64,000 bases of DNA, taken from contig NZ_CP024845.1 in NCBI RefSeq assembly GCF_002788215.1, positions 2,046,001 to 2,110,000 of the forward strand. Direction: 5' to 3'. A program made the translations under genes and the position numbers. The stretch is from Halohasta litchfieldiae (GTDB lineage Archaea; Halobacteriota; Halobacteria; Halobacteriales; Haloferacaceae). Positions within the stretch are counted from its first letter, which is position 1; every line of letters begins with the position of its first letter. Shown here in pieces: positions 36,979 through 46,760 of this stretch. The notes under the pieces were generated by a model. That model ran no database searches, was not told the origin of the DNA, and saw only the letters and a list, made by a program, of their open reading frames with translations.

Positions 36979-37995
36979 ATGAGTGCTGCCCACGACCTCT
37001 ACGATCTCCTCGCCGAGGGCCGCGAACTCCACATCGTCTGTCACAACAACCCCGATCCGGACTGTCTGGCAAGCGCGCTTGCGTTGGGCCAGATTGCTGC
37101 CGATGCCGGGATCAACGAGCGGGAGATCCTCTACAGCGGCGACATCTCCCACCAACAGAACCGGGCGTTCGTCACGCTGCTCGATATCGATCTCAAACCG
37201 TTCGATCCCAATACGCTCACCGACCGCCAGCCGGACTCGCTTGTCGCGTTCGTCGACCACTCGATACCCGGTGCGAACAACCGCGTTCCCGAAGGGACGC
37301 CTATCGATATCGTGATCGACCATCATCCGGCCGAGAACATTGAGGCTCGGTTCGTCGACCACCGCGAAGAGATCGGCGCGGCGGCGACGATCCTCACCCA
37401 GTACATTCGAACCCTTGATATCGAACCCGACGCCATGCTTGGGACTGCACTGCTGTTTGCGATCCGGCGTGAGACGCTCAACTTCCTCCGTGGGGCGACC
37501 AGTGCGGAGTACGACGCGGCGGGCTATCTCACCGACTACGCGGACGCTGATCTGCTCCAGACGCTGTCGACGCCTTCGGTTTCAGGGGCGACCCTCGATG
37601 CGATTGCGACAGCGATCAGCAACCGGTCGACGAAATCGGCGGTGCTCGTCTCTCACGTCGGCCGGACGACCGAACGGGATGCGGTCCCGCAGGCCGCTGA
37701 CTATCTCGCCACGCTGGAGGGCGTCGAAACGGTGATCGTCTTCGGCATCATCCACGACTCGATCCACCTCAGTGCCCGGTCGCCCGATCCACGGGTTCAC
37801 GTCGGCAACGTGCTCAGGGAGGCCTTCGACGACGTGGGAAGCGCCGGCGGACACAACGACGTTGCGGGCGGTGAGATCCCGCTGGGGATCTTTGCGGACT
37901 ACACCACCGACGACAAGCAGTTGCTGGAGATCGTCGACCGTGTCGTGACGGCGCGTCTGTTCAGTGAACTCGATCTACCCGACACGGGCGACTGA
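36979..37995 (+). CDS. DHH-family phosphoesterase (NrnA/RecJ-like)
   Basis: 338 residues. Metal-binding motifs: I NPDPDCLASALAL, II VAFVDHS, III DIVIDHHPAEN (the DHH triad), then the DHHA1 substrate domain with SAGGHNDVAGG near residue 290. Members degrade nanoRNA, cyclic dinucleotide products or 3'-phosphoadenosine phosphate. Substrate not assignable. ATG at 36979 follows pheT by 66 bases; the upstream in-frame codons (MRRTPKYVA) are less likely. Confidence 0.9.
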   Translation: MSAAHDLYDLLAEGRELHIVCHNNPDPDCLASALALGQIAADAGINEREILYSGDISHQQNRAFVTLLDIDLKPFDPNTLTDRQPDSLVAFVDHSIPGANNRVPEGTPIDIVIDHHPAENIEARFVDHREEIGAAATILTQYIRTLDIEPDAMLGTALLFAIRRETLNFLRGATSAEYDAAGYLTDYADADLLQTLSTPSVSGATLDAIATAISNRSTKSAVLVSHVGRTTERDAVPQAADYLATLEGVETVIVFGIIHDSIHLSARSPDPRVHVGNVLREAFDDVGSAGGHNDVAGGEIPLGIFADYTTDDKQLLEIVDRVVTARLFSELDLPDTGD

Positions 37996-38067
37996 TCCTG
38001 TTCGACGGTTCGACCGTCTGCAACGCTGTCGACGCATCCAAACCAACCGCTTTCCTGTTACCGACAT

Positions 38068-39090
38068 ATGCCGTCGACGGGAAAAATAAGCCGAGAGTTC
38101 TTCCGCTCACAGATCGCCCCACGGCTCGGTGCCAACCGGTCGGATGTCTCGGTCGGCCCCAAACACGGCGTCGACTTCGGCGTAATCGACATCGATGGCA
38201 CCGCCCTCGCCATCGCTACCGATCCGGTCTCGATTCTGCCCGAACTCGGTTTCGAGCGTGCTGGCCGGTTCGCCATCCGGATTATCCTCGCAGATGTCGC
38301 GGTCTCGGGCCTCTCACCCTCGCATCTCGCCATCGGCTTCACGCTCCCACCCGAACTCAGCGACGAGGAGTTTGCGATCTTCTGGGGAGCCATCCACGAC
38401 GAGTGTGCCGATCTCGGCGTCGACATCGTTACGGGCCACACCGCCCGATATGCCGGCTGTTCGTTCCCGTGGGTCGGCGCTGCAACTGCGCTGGCTGTCG
38501 GCGACCACGACGACATCATCCGCCCCGACGGTGCAACTCCGGGTGACGACCTGATTCTCACGACCGGCCCCGCGGTCGAATCCACCGCACTGCTTGCCTC
38601 ACTGTTTCCCGACCAGATCGACTGCGACGACGCACTGCTGGCTCGCGTTGCCAGCCGACTTGATGATCTCGATGGCGTCCGTGACGCCCTCGCTGTGGCC
38701 GACGCCGGTGGCGTGACTGCGATGCACGACGTGACCGAGGGCGGGCTGCTCGGTGCGCTCCACGAGGTGGCCAGTGGCGCAGGTGTCGAGTTACGCGTCG
38801 ACTCCGACCGCGTGCCGACTGATCCCGACGTGCTCGCGCTTTGTGAGACACTCGGGATGGACCCATGGATTGCGACGAGTTCCGGCTCGCTTTTGATTGC
38901 CGTCGACCCTGATTCCTCAGCCGAGGTCCTGCGTACGCTCCGAGACCGAGGGACGACGGCCGCAGTGATCGGTCAGGTCGAGGCTGGCTCCGGTGTCGTC
39001 CGCGATGGGGAGTCGACACAGCCACCTGACGGCGACTCCTCGTGGCCGGTCTACGAGGCCCTGCTTGAAGCCGGGCCATCCGACCAGTAG
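38068..39090 (+). CDS. AIR synthase-related (PurM/HypE fold) protein
   Basis: 340 residues. N-terminal AIRS domain with DFGVIDIDGTALAIATDPVS and VSGLSPSHLAIGF, then the C-terminal AIRS_C domain with AMHDVTEGGLLGALHEVA and STGSLLIAV-like SSGSLLIAV. The fold binds ATP and activates small carbonyl/carboxamide groups. Known relatives are HypE, ThiL and SelD, but no hyp, thi or selenium genes adjoin it and there is no C-terminal Cys as in HypE. Function therefore open. Possibly co-transcribed with the DHH gene 72 bases upstream. Confidence 0.78.
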   Translation: MPSTGKISREFFRSQIAPRLGANRSDVSVGPKHGVDFGVIDIDGTALAIATDPVSILPELGFERAGRFAIRIILADVAVSGLSPSHLAIGFTLPPELSDEEFAIFWGAIHDECADLGVDIVTGHTARYAGCSFPWVGAATALAVGDHDDIIRPDGATPGDDLILTTGPAVESTALLASLFPDQIDCDDALLARVASRLDDLDGVRDALAVADAGGVTAMHDVTEGGLLGALHEVASGAGVELRVDSDRVPTDPDVLALCETLGMDPWIATSSGSLLIAVDPDSSAEVLRTLRDRGTTAAVIGQVEAGSGVVRDGESTQPPDGDSSWPVYEALLEAGPSDQ

Positions 39091-39228
39091 TTGTCGACTA
39101 CTCGTCCGTAGCCAGTGTCTACGGGGCCACTACCGGATAGCGACGTTTTCATGTCACCGAGGAGAACAGACTTCATCGGCCGTCACCTATACTCGGTGAG
39201 GCAGTCGACCCGCTGTCTCGGTGTTTCA

Positions 39229-39696
39229 ATGTCCACACAGACCATTCTCAAAGAGGCCCGAACCGTTCGCTCACGGCTCGAAACCGTCGACGACGCGATC
39301 ACCGCCGAAATGGAACGCTGGGGCGTCCCCATCCTGCGGGTGGCAATCGCGGTCATCTTCATCTGGTTCGGCGCGCTCAAGATCTTCGGTATCAGCCCAG
39401 CGGGCGAACTCGTTGCGGCGACCGTCTACGTTGTCGACCCCGCGCTGTTCGTCCCTGTCCTCGGCGTCTGGGAGGTTGTGATCGGGCTCTGTCTGCTCTA
39501 CCGCCCACTGATCCGCCTCGGGATCGTCCTGCTTTTCGTCCAACTGCCGGGGACGTTCCTCCCCATCGTTCTGCTTCCCGAGGTTGTCTTCACCACGTTC
39601 CCATATGGCCTCACCGTCGAGGGACAGTACATTATCAAGAACCTCGTCATCATCGGCGCAGCGCTGGTGATCGGTGGCACCCTCCGAGACGAGTAA
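39229..39696 (+). CDS. DoxX-like small membrane protein
   Basis: 155 residues. After an amphipathic N-terminus (ILKEARTVRSRLETVDD), four membrane helices: PILRVAIAVIFIWFGALKIF, ALFVPVLGVWEVVIGLCLLY, LGIVLLFVQLPGTFLPIVLL, and IIKNLVIIGAALVIGG. The FIWFGALKIFG motif resembles DoxX/YkgB-type proteins. ATG at 39229; earlier in-frame codons look unconserved. The 138 bases before it show no gene. Role unknown. Confidence 0.78.
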   Translation: MSTQTILKEARTVRSRLETVDDAITAEMERWGVPILRVAIAVIFIWFGALKIFGISPAGELVAATVYVVDPALFVPVLGVWEVVIGLCLLYRPLIRLGIVLLFVQLPGTFLPIVLLPEVVFTTFPYGLTVEGQYIIKNLVIIGAALVIGGTLRDE

Positions 39697-39747
39697 CGGT
39701 CGACTGATCAGTACTGTTTTTTGACCTCCAACTGACACCACCACTGA

Positions 39748-40017
39748 ATGTCGACTATCGACCTCGCTCTCGACTGGACACCGAACACGAACCACACGGG
39801 ATTCTACGTCGCTCAAGCGAAGGGGTACTATGCGGATCGGGACGTCGACCTTTCGATCCACTCACCGGCTGAAGACGACTACGAACAGACGCTGGCCTTC
39901 GTCGACTGGCTTGCCGAAAACGAGATACTCACCACTGTCGACGGCAACCTGATCCCAGCCGCAGAACTCGACACGACTGCTCTGTACACCAACAGCTGTC
40001 TCGAAACCAACCGCTAG
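39748..40017 (+). pseudogene. NMT1/THI5-like protein with internal deletion
   Basis: 89 residues, in frame from ATG to TAG. The first ~45 (LALDWTPNTNHTGFYVAQAK) are the clear N-terminus of the NMT1/THI5-like (ThiY) substrate-binding family for a thiamine pyrimidine precursor. The remaining ~40 (FVDWLAENEILTTVDG) look like the C-terminal end of the same family. About 200-240 residues of the middle, including most ligand-binding residues, are missing without a frame break. So this is likely an in-frame deletion remnant, still translated perhaps but not a transporter component. Its stop overlaps the stop of the convergent kinase gene by four bases. Confidence 0.72.
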
Positions 40018-41747
40018 TCGGTCGCTGCGGGTGGCTGTTCCTCGCTCGCCTTCGCCTCGCCGTTGGCTGACTGATCGACGACGTTCGGCAGTGTCACCGT
40101 CACTGTCGTCCCATCCTCTCCGGTCTCGAAGGACACCGATCCATCGAGTGCCGTACTGGCCCATGTGACGAGCCAGAGGCCGATCCCACTGCCGTGTTCA
40201 AGATCGGTCTCTTTGCCCTGACTGATTACGTCGAGTTCATGGGTCGGAATCCCTGGTCCGTTGTCTCGGATATCGAACCGCGCGACAGCCCGGTCGACGA
40301 CCACGTCGATGGTGACTGCTGGTTTGTTTTTCGTGCTGTGTTCGAGTGCGTTCTCGATGAGGTTCGTAAACAGACTTTTCAGCAGCTGTGGGTTGGTCTC
40401 GATCCGAAGCTCCTCGGGTACTCGGTTGTCGACTGTTCCGCCGTATTCGTCGGTGAGTGTGGCCGTGATCTCGTCGAGCAGTGGTTTGACCGCCACTGGT
40501 TCGGTTCCCAGCTCTTTCGAGTCGAGTGTTCGTTCGACTGCTCTGGCTTTCTCGCCAAGGGCGAGGACGTCGTCGACGTTTCTCGATGCGACACTCAACA
40601 TATCTTTCACCTGCTCGTCGTTGCTCTGCTCGCTGACGATATCGAGATAGCCGCTGGCGACGTTGAGGTCGTTTCTGAGGTTGTGTCGTAGGACACGGTT
40701 GAGGACCGCAAGCCGCTGTTCGCGCTGTCGTTCCGCCGTGATATCTTGAAGGGTCACCGTATGGCCGACCTCCGTACCGCCGGAGTCAGAAATCGTCGAC
40801 ACCGACACCGCATACTCTCGCTGTCGACGGTCAGCGGGCTGTCGAATCCGCTGGCTCTCACGCGTGAGGTCGATCTCGGCCCACACCGAGTCGAGCGGGC
40901 TGCCGAGAATCGCGGTCCGCTCTTGGCCGAGTATGTCTCCGGCCTTCTGATTTATATTGATAATATGCTTGTCGTCGTCGACGATCAGTACGCCGATCCC
41001 GAGGTCGTCGATGGCGGTCTGATCGCCAGCCCGCCGTGCAGCCGGTGTGAGTTCGAACATGTTTCGTCGGAAAAAGGCGTACATGTCGAGGGCGAGGTGG
41101 AGCGGAAACAGCAGGGGTGCAAAGTTGAGCTGCGGCACGGGACCGATCTGGAGGATCCACGGGAGGCTCCCGACTATAACGGGGACCGGCGACAGCCCAA
41201 TTGCCAGCGTTTGGTAGCGATACAGCGGGCCGTAGCTCGCAAACGCATCGGCCAACAGGACGATCCCGGCGGCCGTCATCATCATTGTCACCAGCAGGAC
41301 GATATACAGCAGTGGCTCGTTCGTCACCGCTACCCCAGCGACTCCCGCGACCTCTTCGACGCGGTACTCGCTCCAGACCAGCCCGTGGCGTGGGTTCGTC
41401 GCTATCAATCCCGTCGACAGGAGCTGGATGGCAACGAGTCCGGCCATCATCCACGACCGGACGAGCTGGGTTCGACCCGTGTATTCGAGGGCGAACGCTA
41501 GGAAAAACACGGCGGTGAAATTGGTCCCCAGCCAGATCGGGATCTCGAAGAGAAATCGTAGCGTGGGATCGAACACCAGTAAGGCCACGCCGTAGGAGAC
41601 CGTCCAGAGCGTCACGGAGCCGATGACGCCCATGAAAAACGTCGCTCCGCGCTCCTCGCGGTATGGCCACAGGTAGCCGAGGAACAACACCGAAACGAGT
41701 CCGGCAAAAAACGATCCAATCGCCGGCCATGGGACTGCTTCGAACAC
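40014..41747 (-). CDS. Membrane sensor histidine kinase (7TM, PAS, HisKA, HATPase)
   Basis: 577 residues. Residues 1-235 hold about seven transmembrane helices of the 7TM histidine kinase N-terminal type (ending DMYAFFRRNMFELTP). A PAS domain follows (DDLGIGVLIVDDDKHIININ), then the phospho-acceptor His in LNRVLRHNLRNDLNVASG, the N-box LIENALEHS, and G-boxes DNGPGIP and GSGIGLWLV. The last 20 residues are acidic. No response regulator gene adjoins it, so it is an orphan kinase here, as is common in haloarchaea. Signal unknown. Confidence 0.92.
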   Translation of the reverse strand: MFEAVPWPAIGSFFAGLVSVLFLGYLWPYREERGATFFMGVIGSVTLWTVSYGVALLVFDPTLRFLFEIPIWLGTNFTAVFFLAFALEYTGRTQLVRSWMMAGLVAIQLLSTGLIATNPRHGLVWSEYRVEEVAGVAGVAVTNEPLLYIVLLVTMMMTAAGIVLLADAFASYGPLYRYQTLAIGLSPVPVIVGSLPWILQIGPVPQLNFAPLLFPLHLALDMYAFFRRNMFELTPAARRAGDQTAIDDLGIGVLIVDDDKHIININQKAGDILGQERTAILGSPLDSVWAEIDLTRESQRIRQPADRRQREYAVSVSTISDSGGTEVGHTVTLQDITAERQREQRLAVLNRVLRHNLRNDLNVASGYLDIVSEQSNDEQVKDMLSVASRNVDDVLALGEKARAVERTLDSKELGTEPVAVKPLLDEITATLTDEYGGTVDNRVPEELRIETNPQLLKSLFTNLIENALEHSTKNKPAVTIDVVVDRAVARFDIRDNGPGIPTHELDVISQGKETDLEHGSGIGLWLVTWASTALDGSVSFETGEDGTTVTVTLPNVVDQSANGEAKASEEQPPAATD

Positions 41748-41888
41748 TACGTTTCTTACATTGCTCCTTTTAAATAAGTGATCTGGACCGGTTTTCAGAA
41801 TTGATATTTATTGTGCCGTCTCGCTGTAAGCTCCGGTTGTCGCTCCGAGCCGATTAACATTAGTCCCCCCAGCGTCTTTCGCCGACTA

Positions 41889-44555
41889 ATGCCCAGTGGA
41901 GAGTACGATCCAGACGCTGTCGAGCCCAAGTGGCAACAGCAGTGGGTCGACAACGAAACCTACGCCTATCCCGCAGAGTCGACCGATCCAAACACCACGT
42001 TCTCCGTCGACACGCCGCCGCCGACGGTCTCCGGAAACCTCCACTGGGGTCACGTCTACGGGACGATCCTGCAGGATATCGTCGCCCGCTTCGAGCGCAT
42101 GCAGGGCAACGACGTCTACTACCCCTTCGGCTACGACGACAACGGGATCGCCTCCGAGCGACTCACCGAATCCGAACTCGACATTCGGCACCAAGAGTTC
42201 GACCGCCACGAGTTCCAGCAGAAATGTCGCGCCGTCTGTGCGGAGTACGAGGCCAGTTTCACCGAGAAGATGCAGGCGATGGGGATCTCCATCGACTGGA
42301 ACAACACCTACCAGACGATCTCTCCGGAGGTCCAGCGTATCTCGCAGCTTTCGTTCCTCGATCTCTACGAGAAGGGCCGCGAATACCGTCAGAAGGCTCC
42401 CGCGATCTGGTGTCCGGAGTGTGAAACCGCCATCTCACAGGTCGAAACCGAAGACCACGAGGAGGATTCGTACTTCAACGACATCGCCTTCGAACTCGTC
42501 GAAAGCGGCGGCGAACCTAGCGACCAAGCCCACGACGAAGACTACGAGTACGACACCGCAACCGAGCCGGGCGACGACATCGTCATCTCGACCACGCGGC
42601 CGGAACTGATCCCAGCCTGTGTCTCGATGTTCGTCCACCCCGACGACGACCGCAACGCCCATCTCGTCGGCGGCACTGCGAAGGTGCCCGTCTTCGGCCA
42701 CGAGGTCCCGATCTACGAGGACGAGCGGGTCGACATGGAGAAGGGAACCGGCGTCGTGATGTGCTGTACGTTCGGCGACCAGACTGACATCGAATGGTAT
42801 CAGGCCCACGATCTGGACCTCCGCGTTGCCATCGACGAGTCGGGAACGATGACCGACCTCGCAGGCGACTACGAAGGGATGAGCACCCACGAGGCCCGCG
42901 AGGCCATCGTTGAGGATATCGACGCGGCAGGTCGACTCCGCGACCGACGCGCCATCAACCACGTCGTACAGGTCCACGAGCGCGACGATGTCCCTGTTGA
43001 GTACCGCGTCACCGAGCAGTGGTACGTCAGTGTCCTCGACAAACGCGAGGAGTACCTTGAGGCCGGGCGAGAAATGGAGTGGTTCCCGGACAAAATGTTC
43101 ACGCGGTACAAACACTGGATCGACGGTCTAGAGTGGGACTGGTGTATCTCCCGGCAGCGATCCTCGGGGATTCCGTTCCCCGTCTGGTACTGTGGGGACT
43201 GCGATCACGAAATCTTCGCCGACAAGGCCGATCTCCCAGTCGACCCACTGGCCGACGAGCCACCGGTCGACGCCTGTCCCGAGTGTGGCAGCAGTGACTT
43301 CGTCGCCGAAGACGACGTCCTTGACACGTGGGCGACTTCCTCCCTCACCCCGCTTATTAACGCCGGGTGGGACTGGGACGAAGCAAACGAGGAGTTCACG
43401 ATGGAACGCCCTGAGATCTACCCGATGGATCTCCGGCCACAGGGCCACGACATCATCTCCTTCTGGCTGTTCCACACCGTGATCAAATGCTACGAACACA
43501 CCGACGAGGTGCCGTTCGACTCGACGATGATCAACGGAATGGTGCTCGACGAGAACCGCGAAAAGATGTCCAAATCGAAGGGGAACGTCGTCGACCCCGA
43601 CGCTGTTCTCGACGAATACCCGGTCGACGCTGCCCGATTCTGGGCCGCCGGAAGCGCGATTGGTGACGACCTGCCGTATCAGGAAAAGGGCCTCCGCGCG
43701 GGCGAGAAGCTGATCCGGAAGCTCTGGAACGCCTCGAAGCTCGTCGAATCGCTTGCGCCCGAGATGGTCGACCAACCCGACGAACTTACCGGGATCGACC
43801 GCTGGCTGCTGGCCGAGCTCGATGCGACAATCCAGCAAACCGCCGACTATCTCGACTCCCGTGAGTTCTCGAAGGCCCGCGACGGCCTGCGGAGCTTCTT
43901 CTGGGGAACCTTCTGTGATGACTACCTCGAAATCGCCAAACAGCGACTCGACGAGGGTGAGGACCCCTCGGCGGCCTACACGCTCCGAACCGCCCACAAG
44001 CGGTTCCTCAAACTGTTTGCCCCACAGCTGTCCCACGTTACTGAGGAACTATATCAGGATATGTACGACGACGGAAGCGTCCATCTCTCGGCGTGGCCAG
44101 AACCGCTCGGCATCGAGGCCGACCGCGAAGGTGGCAACGCCGCCATGTCGGTCGTCAGCGCGCTCCGGAAGTACAAAAGTGACCGTCAGCTCCCGCTCAA
44201 CGCCGAGTTGGCAGCAGTCGACGTCTACGGTCCAATCGAAGGGTTCGAAGACGACATCCGCGGTGTGATGCACGTCGACAATCTCACTGTACTCGACGCT
44301 GAACCCGAGATCGAATCCGTGATTACCGAGATCAAACTCGACTACTCGAAGGTCGGGCCGGAGTACGGCTCGCAGGTGCCTGATCTCGAAGACGGAATCG
44401 AATCCGGCGACTACGAACTCACTAACGACGAACTCCACGTTGCTGGCGAGGAACTCGGCGCTGACTTCTTCGAGGTCCACCGCGAACGCCAGTACGTCGG
44501 TGAGGGTGAGATGCTCGAAGCTGGCGATACCATCGTCATCGTCTCCGAAGAATAG
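41889..44555 (+). CDS. valS: Valyl-tRNA synthetase
   Basis: 888 residues. HIGH motif as GNLHWGHVYG near residue 50 and KMSKS as EKMSKSKGNVVD near 560. An editing (CP1) domain with STTRPELIPACV is inserted between them. Zinc-type cysteine pairs appear in WCPECETAIS and WYCGDCDHE/ACPECGSSD. The C-terminal coiled arm is shorter than in bacteria. ATG at 41889 is preceded by no strong ribosome site; the 140 bases before it are a shared promoter region with the kinase gene, containing TTTTAAATAAG. Confidence 0.95.
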   Translation: MPSGEYDPDAVEPKWQQQWVDNETYAYPAESTDPNTTFSVDTPPPTVSGNLHWGHVYGTILQDIVARFERMQGNDVYYPFGYDDNGIASERLTESELDIRHQEFDRHEFQQKCRAVCAEYEASFTEKMQAMGISIDWNNTYQTISPEVQRISQLSFLDLYEKGREYRQKAPAIWCPECETAISQVETEDHEEDSYFNDIAFELVESGGEPSDQAHDEDYEYDTATEPGDDIVISTTRPELIPACVSMFVHPDDDRNAHLVGGTAKVPVFGHEVPIYEDERVDMEKGTGVVMCCTFGDQTDIEWYQAHDLDLRVAIDESGTMTDLAGDYEGMSTHEAREAIVEDIDAAGRLRDRRAINHVVQVHERDDVPVEYRVTEQWYVSVLDKREEYLEAGREMEWFPDKMFTRYKHWIDGLEWDWCISRQRSSGIPFPVWYCGDCDHEIFADKADLPVDPLADEPPVDACPECGSSDFVAEDDVLDTWATSSLTPLINAGWDWDEANEEFTMERPEIYPMDLRPQGHDIISFWLFHTVIKCYEHTDEVPFDSTMINGMVLDENREKMSKSKGNVVDPDAVLDEYPVDAARFWAAGSAIGDDLPYQEKGLRAGEKLIRKLWNASKLVESLAPEMVDQPDELTGIDRWLLAELDATIQQTADYLDSREFSKARDGLRSFFWGTFCDDYLEIAKQRLDEGEDPSAAYTLRTAHKRFLKLFAPQLSHVTEELYQDMYDDGSVHLSAWPEPLGIEADREGGNAAMSVVSALRKYKSDRQLPLNAELAAVDVYGPIEGFEDDIRGVMHVDNLTVLDAEPEIESVITEIKLDYSKVGPEYGSQVPDLEDGIESGDYELTNDELHVAGEELGADFFEVHRERQYVGEGEMLEAGDTIVIVSEE

Positions 44556-44608
44556 CGAACCGCGCTGGCTTTCTTTTTAGTAGTCGCCTGCTACGTCTAC
44601 TATGCCTG

Positions 44609-45667
44609 CTACTCTACGTCGACACCGACTGCCTCATCAATCGAGTCGAACCCATCCCGGTCCAACAGCTCCAGTAGGCCCTCATTAATATCCCGCGCGA
44701 TGGATGGCCCCTCGAAGACGAGAGCCGTATACAGCTGAACGATACTCGCGCCCGCCCGAATCTTGGCGTAGGCTCCCTCTGCATCACTGACCCCACCGAC
44801 ACCGATGATTGGGGTATCGGTCCGTTCGGCGATAAACCGGATTAACTCGGTTGCCTCGCCCTCAATCGGCTTGCCGGAGAGGCCACCCGACTCGGCTTTG
44901 TTGGGATTCTTGAGGGAGTCGGGTCGACTTGTCGTCGTATTCGTCGCAATCACGCCATCCAACTCCAGTTCGTCGACGACTGCAAGTGCGTCTTCGATGG
45001 CTGGCTCGGGGAGATCCGGCGATAGCTTCACCAAAAGTGGCTGGGCACCGGCGTCTTTCAGTGTCCCAAGAATCGCCTCCAAGGACTCACGGTTCTGGAG
45101 CGATCGAAGACCAGGGGTGTTGGGACTCGAGACGTTGACTGCGAAGTAGTCGCCCGCGTCAGCCACGCGCTCGTACGTGTAGAGATAGTCGTCGGCCGCC
45201 TCTTCCAACGGAGTCGACTTCGATTTCCCGATGTTGATACCGAGCGGGACCTCTGGCTGTGGCTCGCTGTCGAGCCGTCGACCGATTCGGTCGGCACCCT
45301 CGTTGTTGAACCCCATCCGGTTGATGAGTGCCTCGTCCTCTGGCAGGCGGAACATCCGCGGTCTGGGGTTGCCCGGCTGGCGCTCAGCGGTAACGCCGCC
45401 GATTTCGACGTGGCCGAAGCCGAGGGCTTCTAGGACTCGGGGGATCTCGGCGTTCTTGTCGAAGCCGGCCGCGACACCAACTGGATTTGGAAAGTCGAGT
45501 CCGAACACAGTGGTCTCTAGTCTGGGGTTAGTGACTGTATACCGTCGACGCAGGAGGTCGACAATCGGTGTTTGTTGGACCGATCGGAGCCCGGTGTGGA
45601 CCGTGCGGTGGGCTGTCTCCGGCGGTAGGGAAAACAAAACTGGCTTTGCAAGACTGTAGGGACGCAT
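44609..45667 (-). CDS. pyrD: Dihydroorotate dehydrogenase, quinone-dependent class 2
   Basis: 352 residues. Pyrimidine biosynthesis: oxidises dihydroorotate to orotate and passes electrons to the quinone pool. N-terminal membrane-associating helices (SLAKPVLFSLPPETAHRTVH) mark class 2. FMN site residues in VGVAAGFDKNAE, GFNNEGAD, catalytic Ser in NVSSPNTPGLRSLQ, and the phosphate loop GGVSDAEGAYAKIRAGAS. It converges with valS, 53 bases apart. Confidence 0.94.
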   Translation of the reverse strand: MRPYSLAKPVLFSLPPETAHRTVHTGLRSVQQTPIVDLLRRRYTVTNPRLETTVFGLDFPNPVGVAAGFDKNAEIPRVLEALGFGHVEIGGVTAERQPGNPRPRMFRLPEDEALINRMGFNNEGADRIGRRLDSEPQPEVPLGINIGKSKSTPLEEAADDYLYTYERVADAGDYFAVNVSSPNTPGLRSLQNRESLEAILGTLKDAGAQPLLVKLSPDLPEPAIEDALAVVDELELDGVIATNTTTSRPDSLKNPNKAESGGLSGKPIEGEATELIRFIAERTDTPIIGVGGVSDAEGAYAKIRAGASIVQLYTALVFEGPSIARDINEGLLELLDRDGFDSIDEAVGVDVE

Positions 45668-45727
45668 TAGATGGTGTCAACAAGTCCACCGCAATTAACC
45701 TCCCGAAGCCGCGGTTCGATGGAAGCG

Positions 45728-45925
45728 TTAGAAATCGTGTTCGACGTCCTCGGCATCCGCTTTCTGGATGATTATCTTCCCATCACGCACGCGGACGAAT
45801 ACCTCGTCGCCAATATCCATCCCAGCGACTGCGAGTTCGTCCTCGTGGAGATTGACGTGGACGTTGTGATACTCGCCGTCTTCGTCTTTCGCGCCACTCG
45901 GGCTAAGCTTTTTTTTGCGAACCAT
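45728..45925 (-). CDS. Small AbrB/SpoVT-like swapped-hairpin protein
   Basis: 65 residues from ATG 45925: basic start (MVRKKKLSPSGAK), then NVHVNLHEDELAVAGMDIGDEVFV, a beta-strand pattern of the AbrB/MazE barrel, ending acidic. A shared haloarchaeal family in style; likely DNA-binding regulator. A GTG at 45952 in frame gives nine more residues, but the TATA-like CTTATGTATT (45959-45968) suits the shorter form. It is 60 bases downstream of pyrD's start region, in the same direction. Confidence 0.72.
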   Translation of the reverse strand: MVRKKKLSPSGAKDEDGEYHNVHVNLHEDELAVAGMDIGDEVFVRVRDGKIIIQKADAEDVEHDF

Positions 45926-46119
45926 CGCGGGTGTCTGTCTCCACTTCGCCACACCGAATACATAAGTGTTGTTTACCGATTCTTAGGGTTCGATACCGCG
46001 CGGTACGTCGATCAGCCGCGAAAACCCCCATCAGCGAGCATGGACCGACCCAAAATCAACCGGCGGCGGCATGATTGTATTTAAAAGTTTGGCCGAAGAG
46101 TACTCATTTCCCCGATATA

Positions 46120-46125
46120 TTTATA
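46120..46125 (+). promoter_or_regulatory. TATA box of the MC1 gene
   Basis: TTTATA within a longer A+T block (46114-46126). Counting 25-27 bases downstream gives a transcript start on the ATG at 46148, which favours that start over the ATG at 46133. Confidence 0.5.
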
Positions 46126-46147
46126 TTCAACTATGTCTTCGGTTGGC

Positions 46148-46471
46148 ATGGTGAGTAAAACCATGGTACGTGAAGATGGTAAACGCAATTTTGCACTACG
46201 ACAGGATGACGGGGACGAAGAAAGTGTGTTTTCCGGAAACACACCACGACAGGCTGCACTGAAGGCCGCACGGCGGCTTGAACCGGCTCCATCGGAGGAT
46301 GCAGCCGACCCTGTCGACTTAGAGCTCCGCGAGAAAGGTACAGACAAGGTTCACATCTATGAGGGCTGGGCATGGAACGAGGAGGCACCCGACAACAAGC
46401 CCGACTGGATGCCCGAAGAGATCACAGAGGCCAACGTCTCCAAACAAGGGATCGAACATCTCGAGGAGTGA
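46148..46471 (+). CDS. MC1-type archaeal chromatin protein
   Basis: 107 residues. Matches the MC1 family in order: NFALRQDDGDEESVFSGNTP, PRQAALKAARRLEP, LELREKGTDKVHIYEGW, and NKPDWMPEEITEANVSKQGI. MC1 binds and sharply bends double-stranded DNA as a monomer, and is a major nucleoid protein of Methanosarcina and haloarchaea. ATGs at 46133, 46148 and 46163 are all in frame; promoter spacing favours 46148. More acidic than the methanogen protein, as expected in a salt-in organism. It lies directly upstream of the rRNA operon promoters. Confidence 0.93.
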   Translation: MVSKTMVREDGKRNFALRQDDGDEESVFSGNTPRQAALKAARRLEPAPSEDAADPVDLELREKGTDKVHIYEGWAWNEEAPDNKPDWMPEEITEANVSKQGIEHLEE

Positions 46472-46760
46472 CTGCGGCCAGTTCTGACTGATTCTTTTGG
46501 GCGTGTCGACAGCGATACTGTTTAGTTTCCCTCGGGGTGAGTCTCACGTGCGCGGCTATTCACCCGACGGGACCGGCTGTAAAAGCAAGGGATGACCGCT
46601 CGATCTCCTGCCGCGCTACATTTTGCAGTCCTGAACTTCGTGTGTAGCTGTGAGTAATGCACTGCGTGTTTGGTCGACGGATATCGATTAGTTGTCGACC
46701 GATATGGTACGCAATCGCATCCACACGGCATGAAACCGCATGACGTGGCGACTTTGGTTC
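46472..46760. other. Intergenic region before the rRNA promoters
   Basis: About 290 bases with no gene I can support. A T-rich GATTCTTTTGGG after the MC1 stop may end its transcript. A pair of inverted arms GGTCGAC (46672-46678) and GTCGACC (46694-46700), with GGATATCG between, could be a site for a regulator of rRNA transcription, but GTCGAC is so common here that this is weak. Confidence 0.4.

Noticed and set aside
46672-46700. GGTCGAC...GTCGACC inverted repeat upstream of the rRNA promoters
   Set aside because: GTCGAC is so frequent in this genome that two nearby copies are expected by chance.
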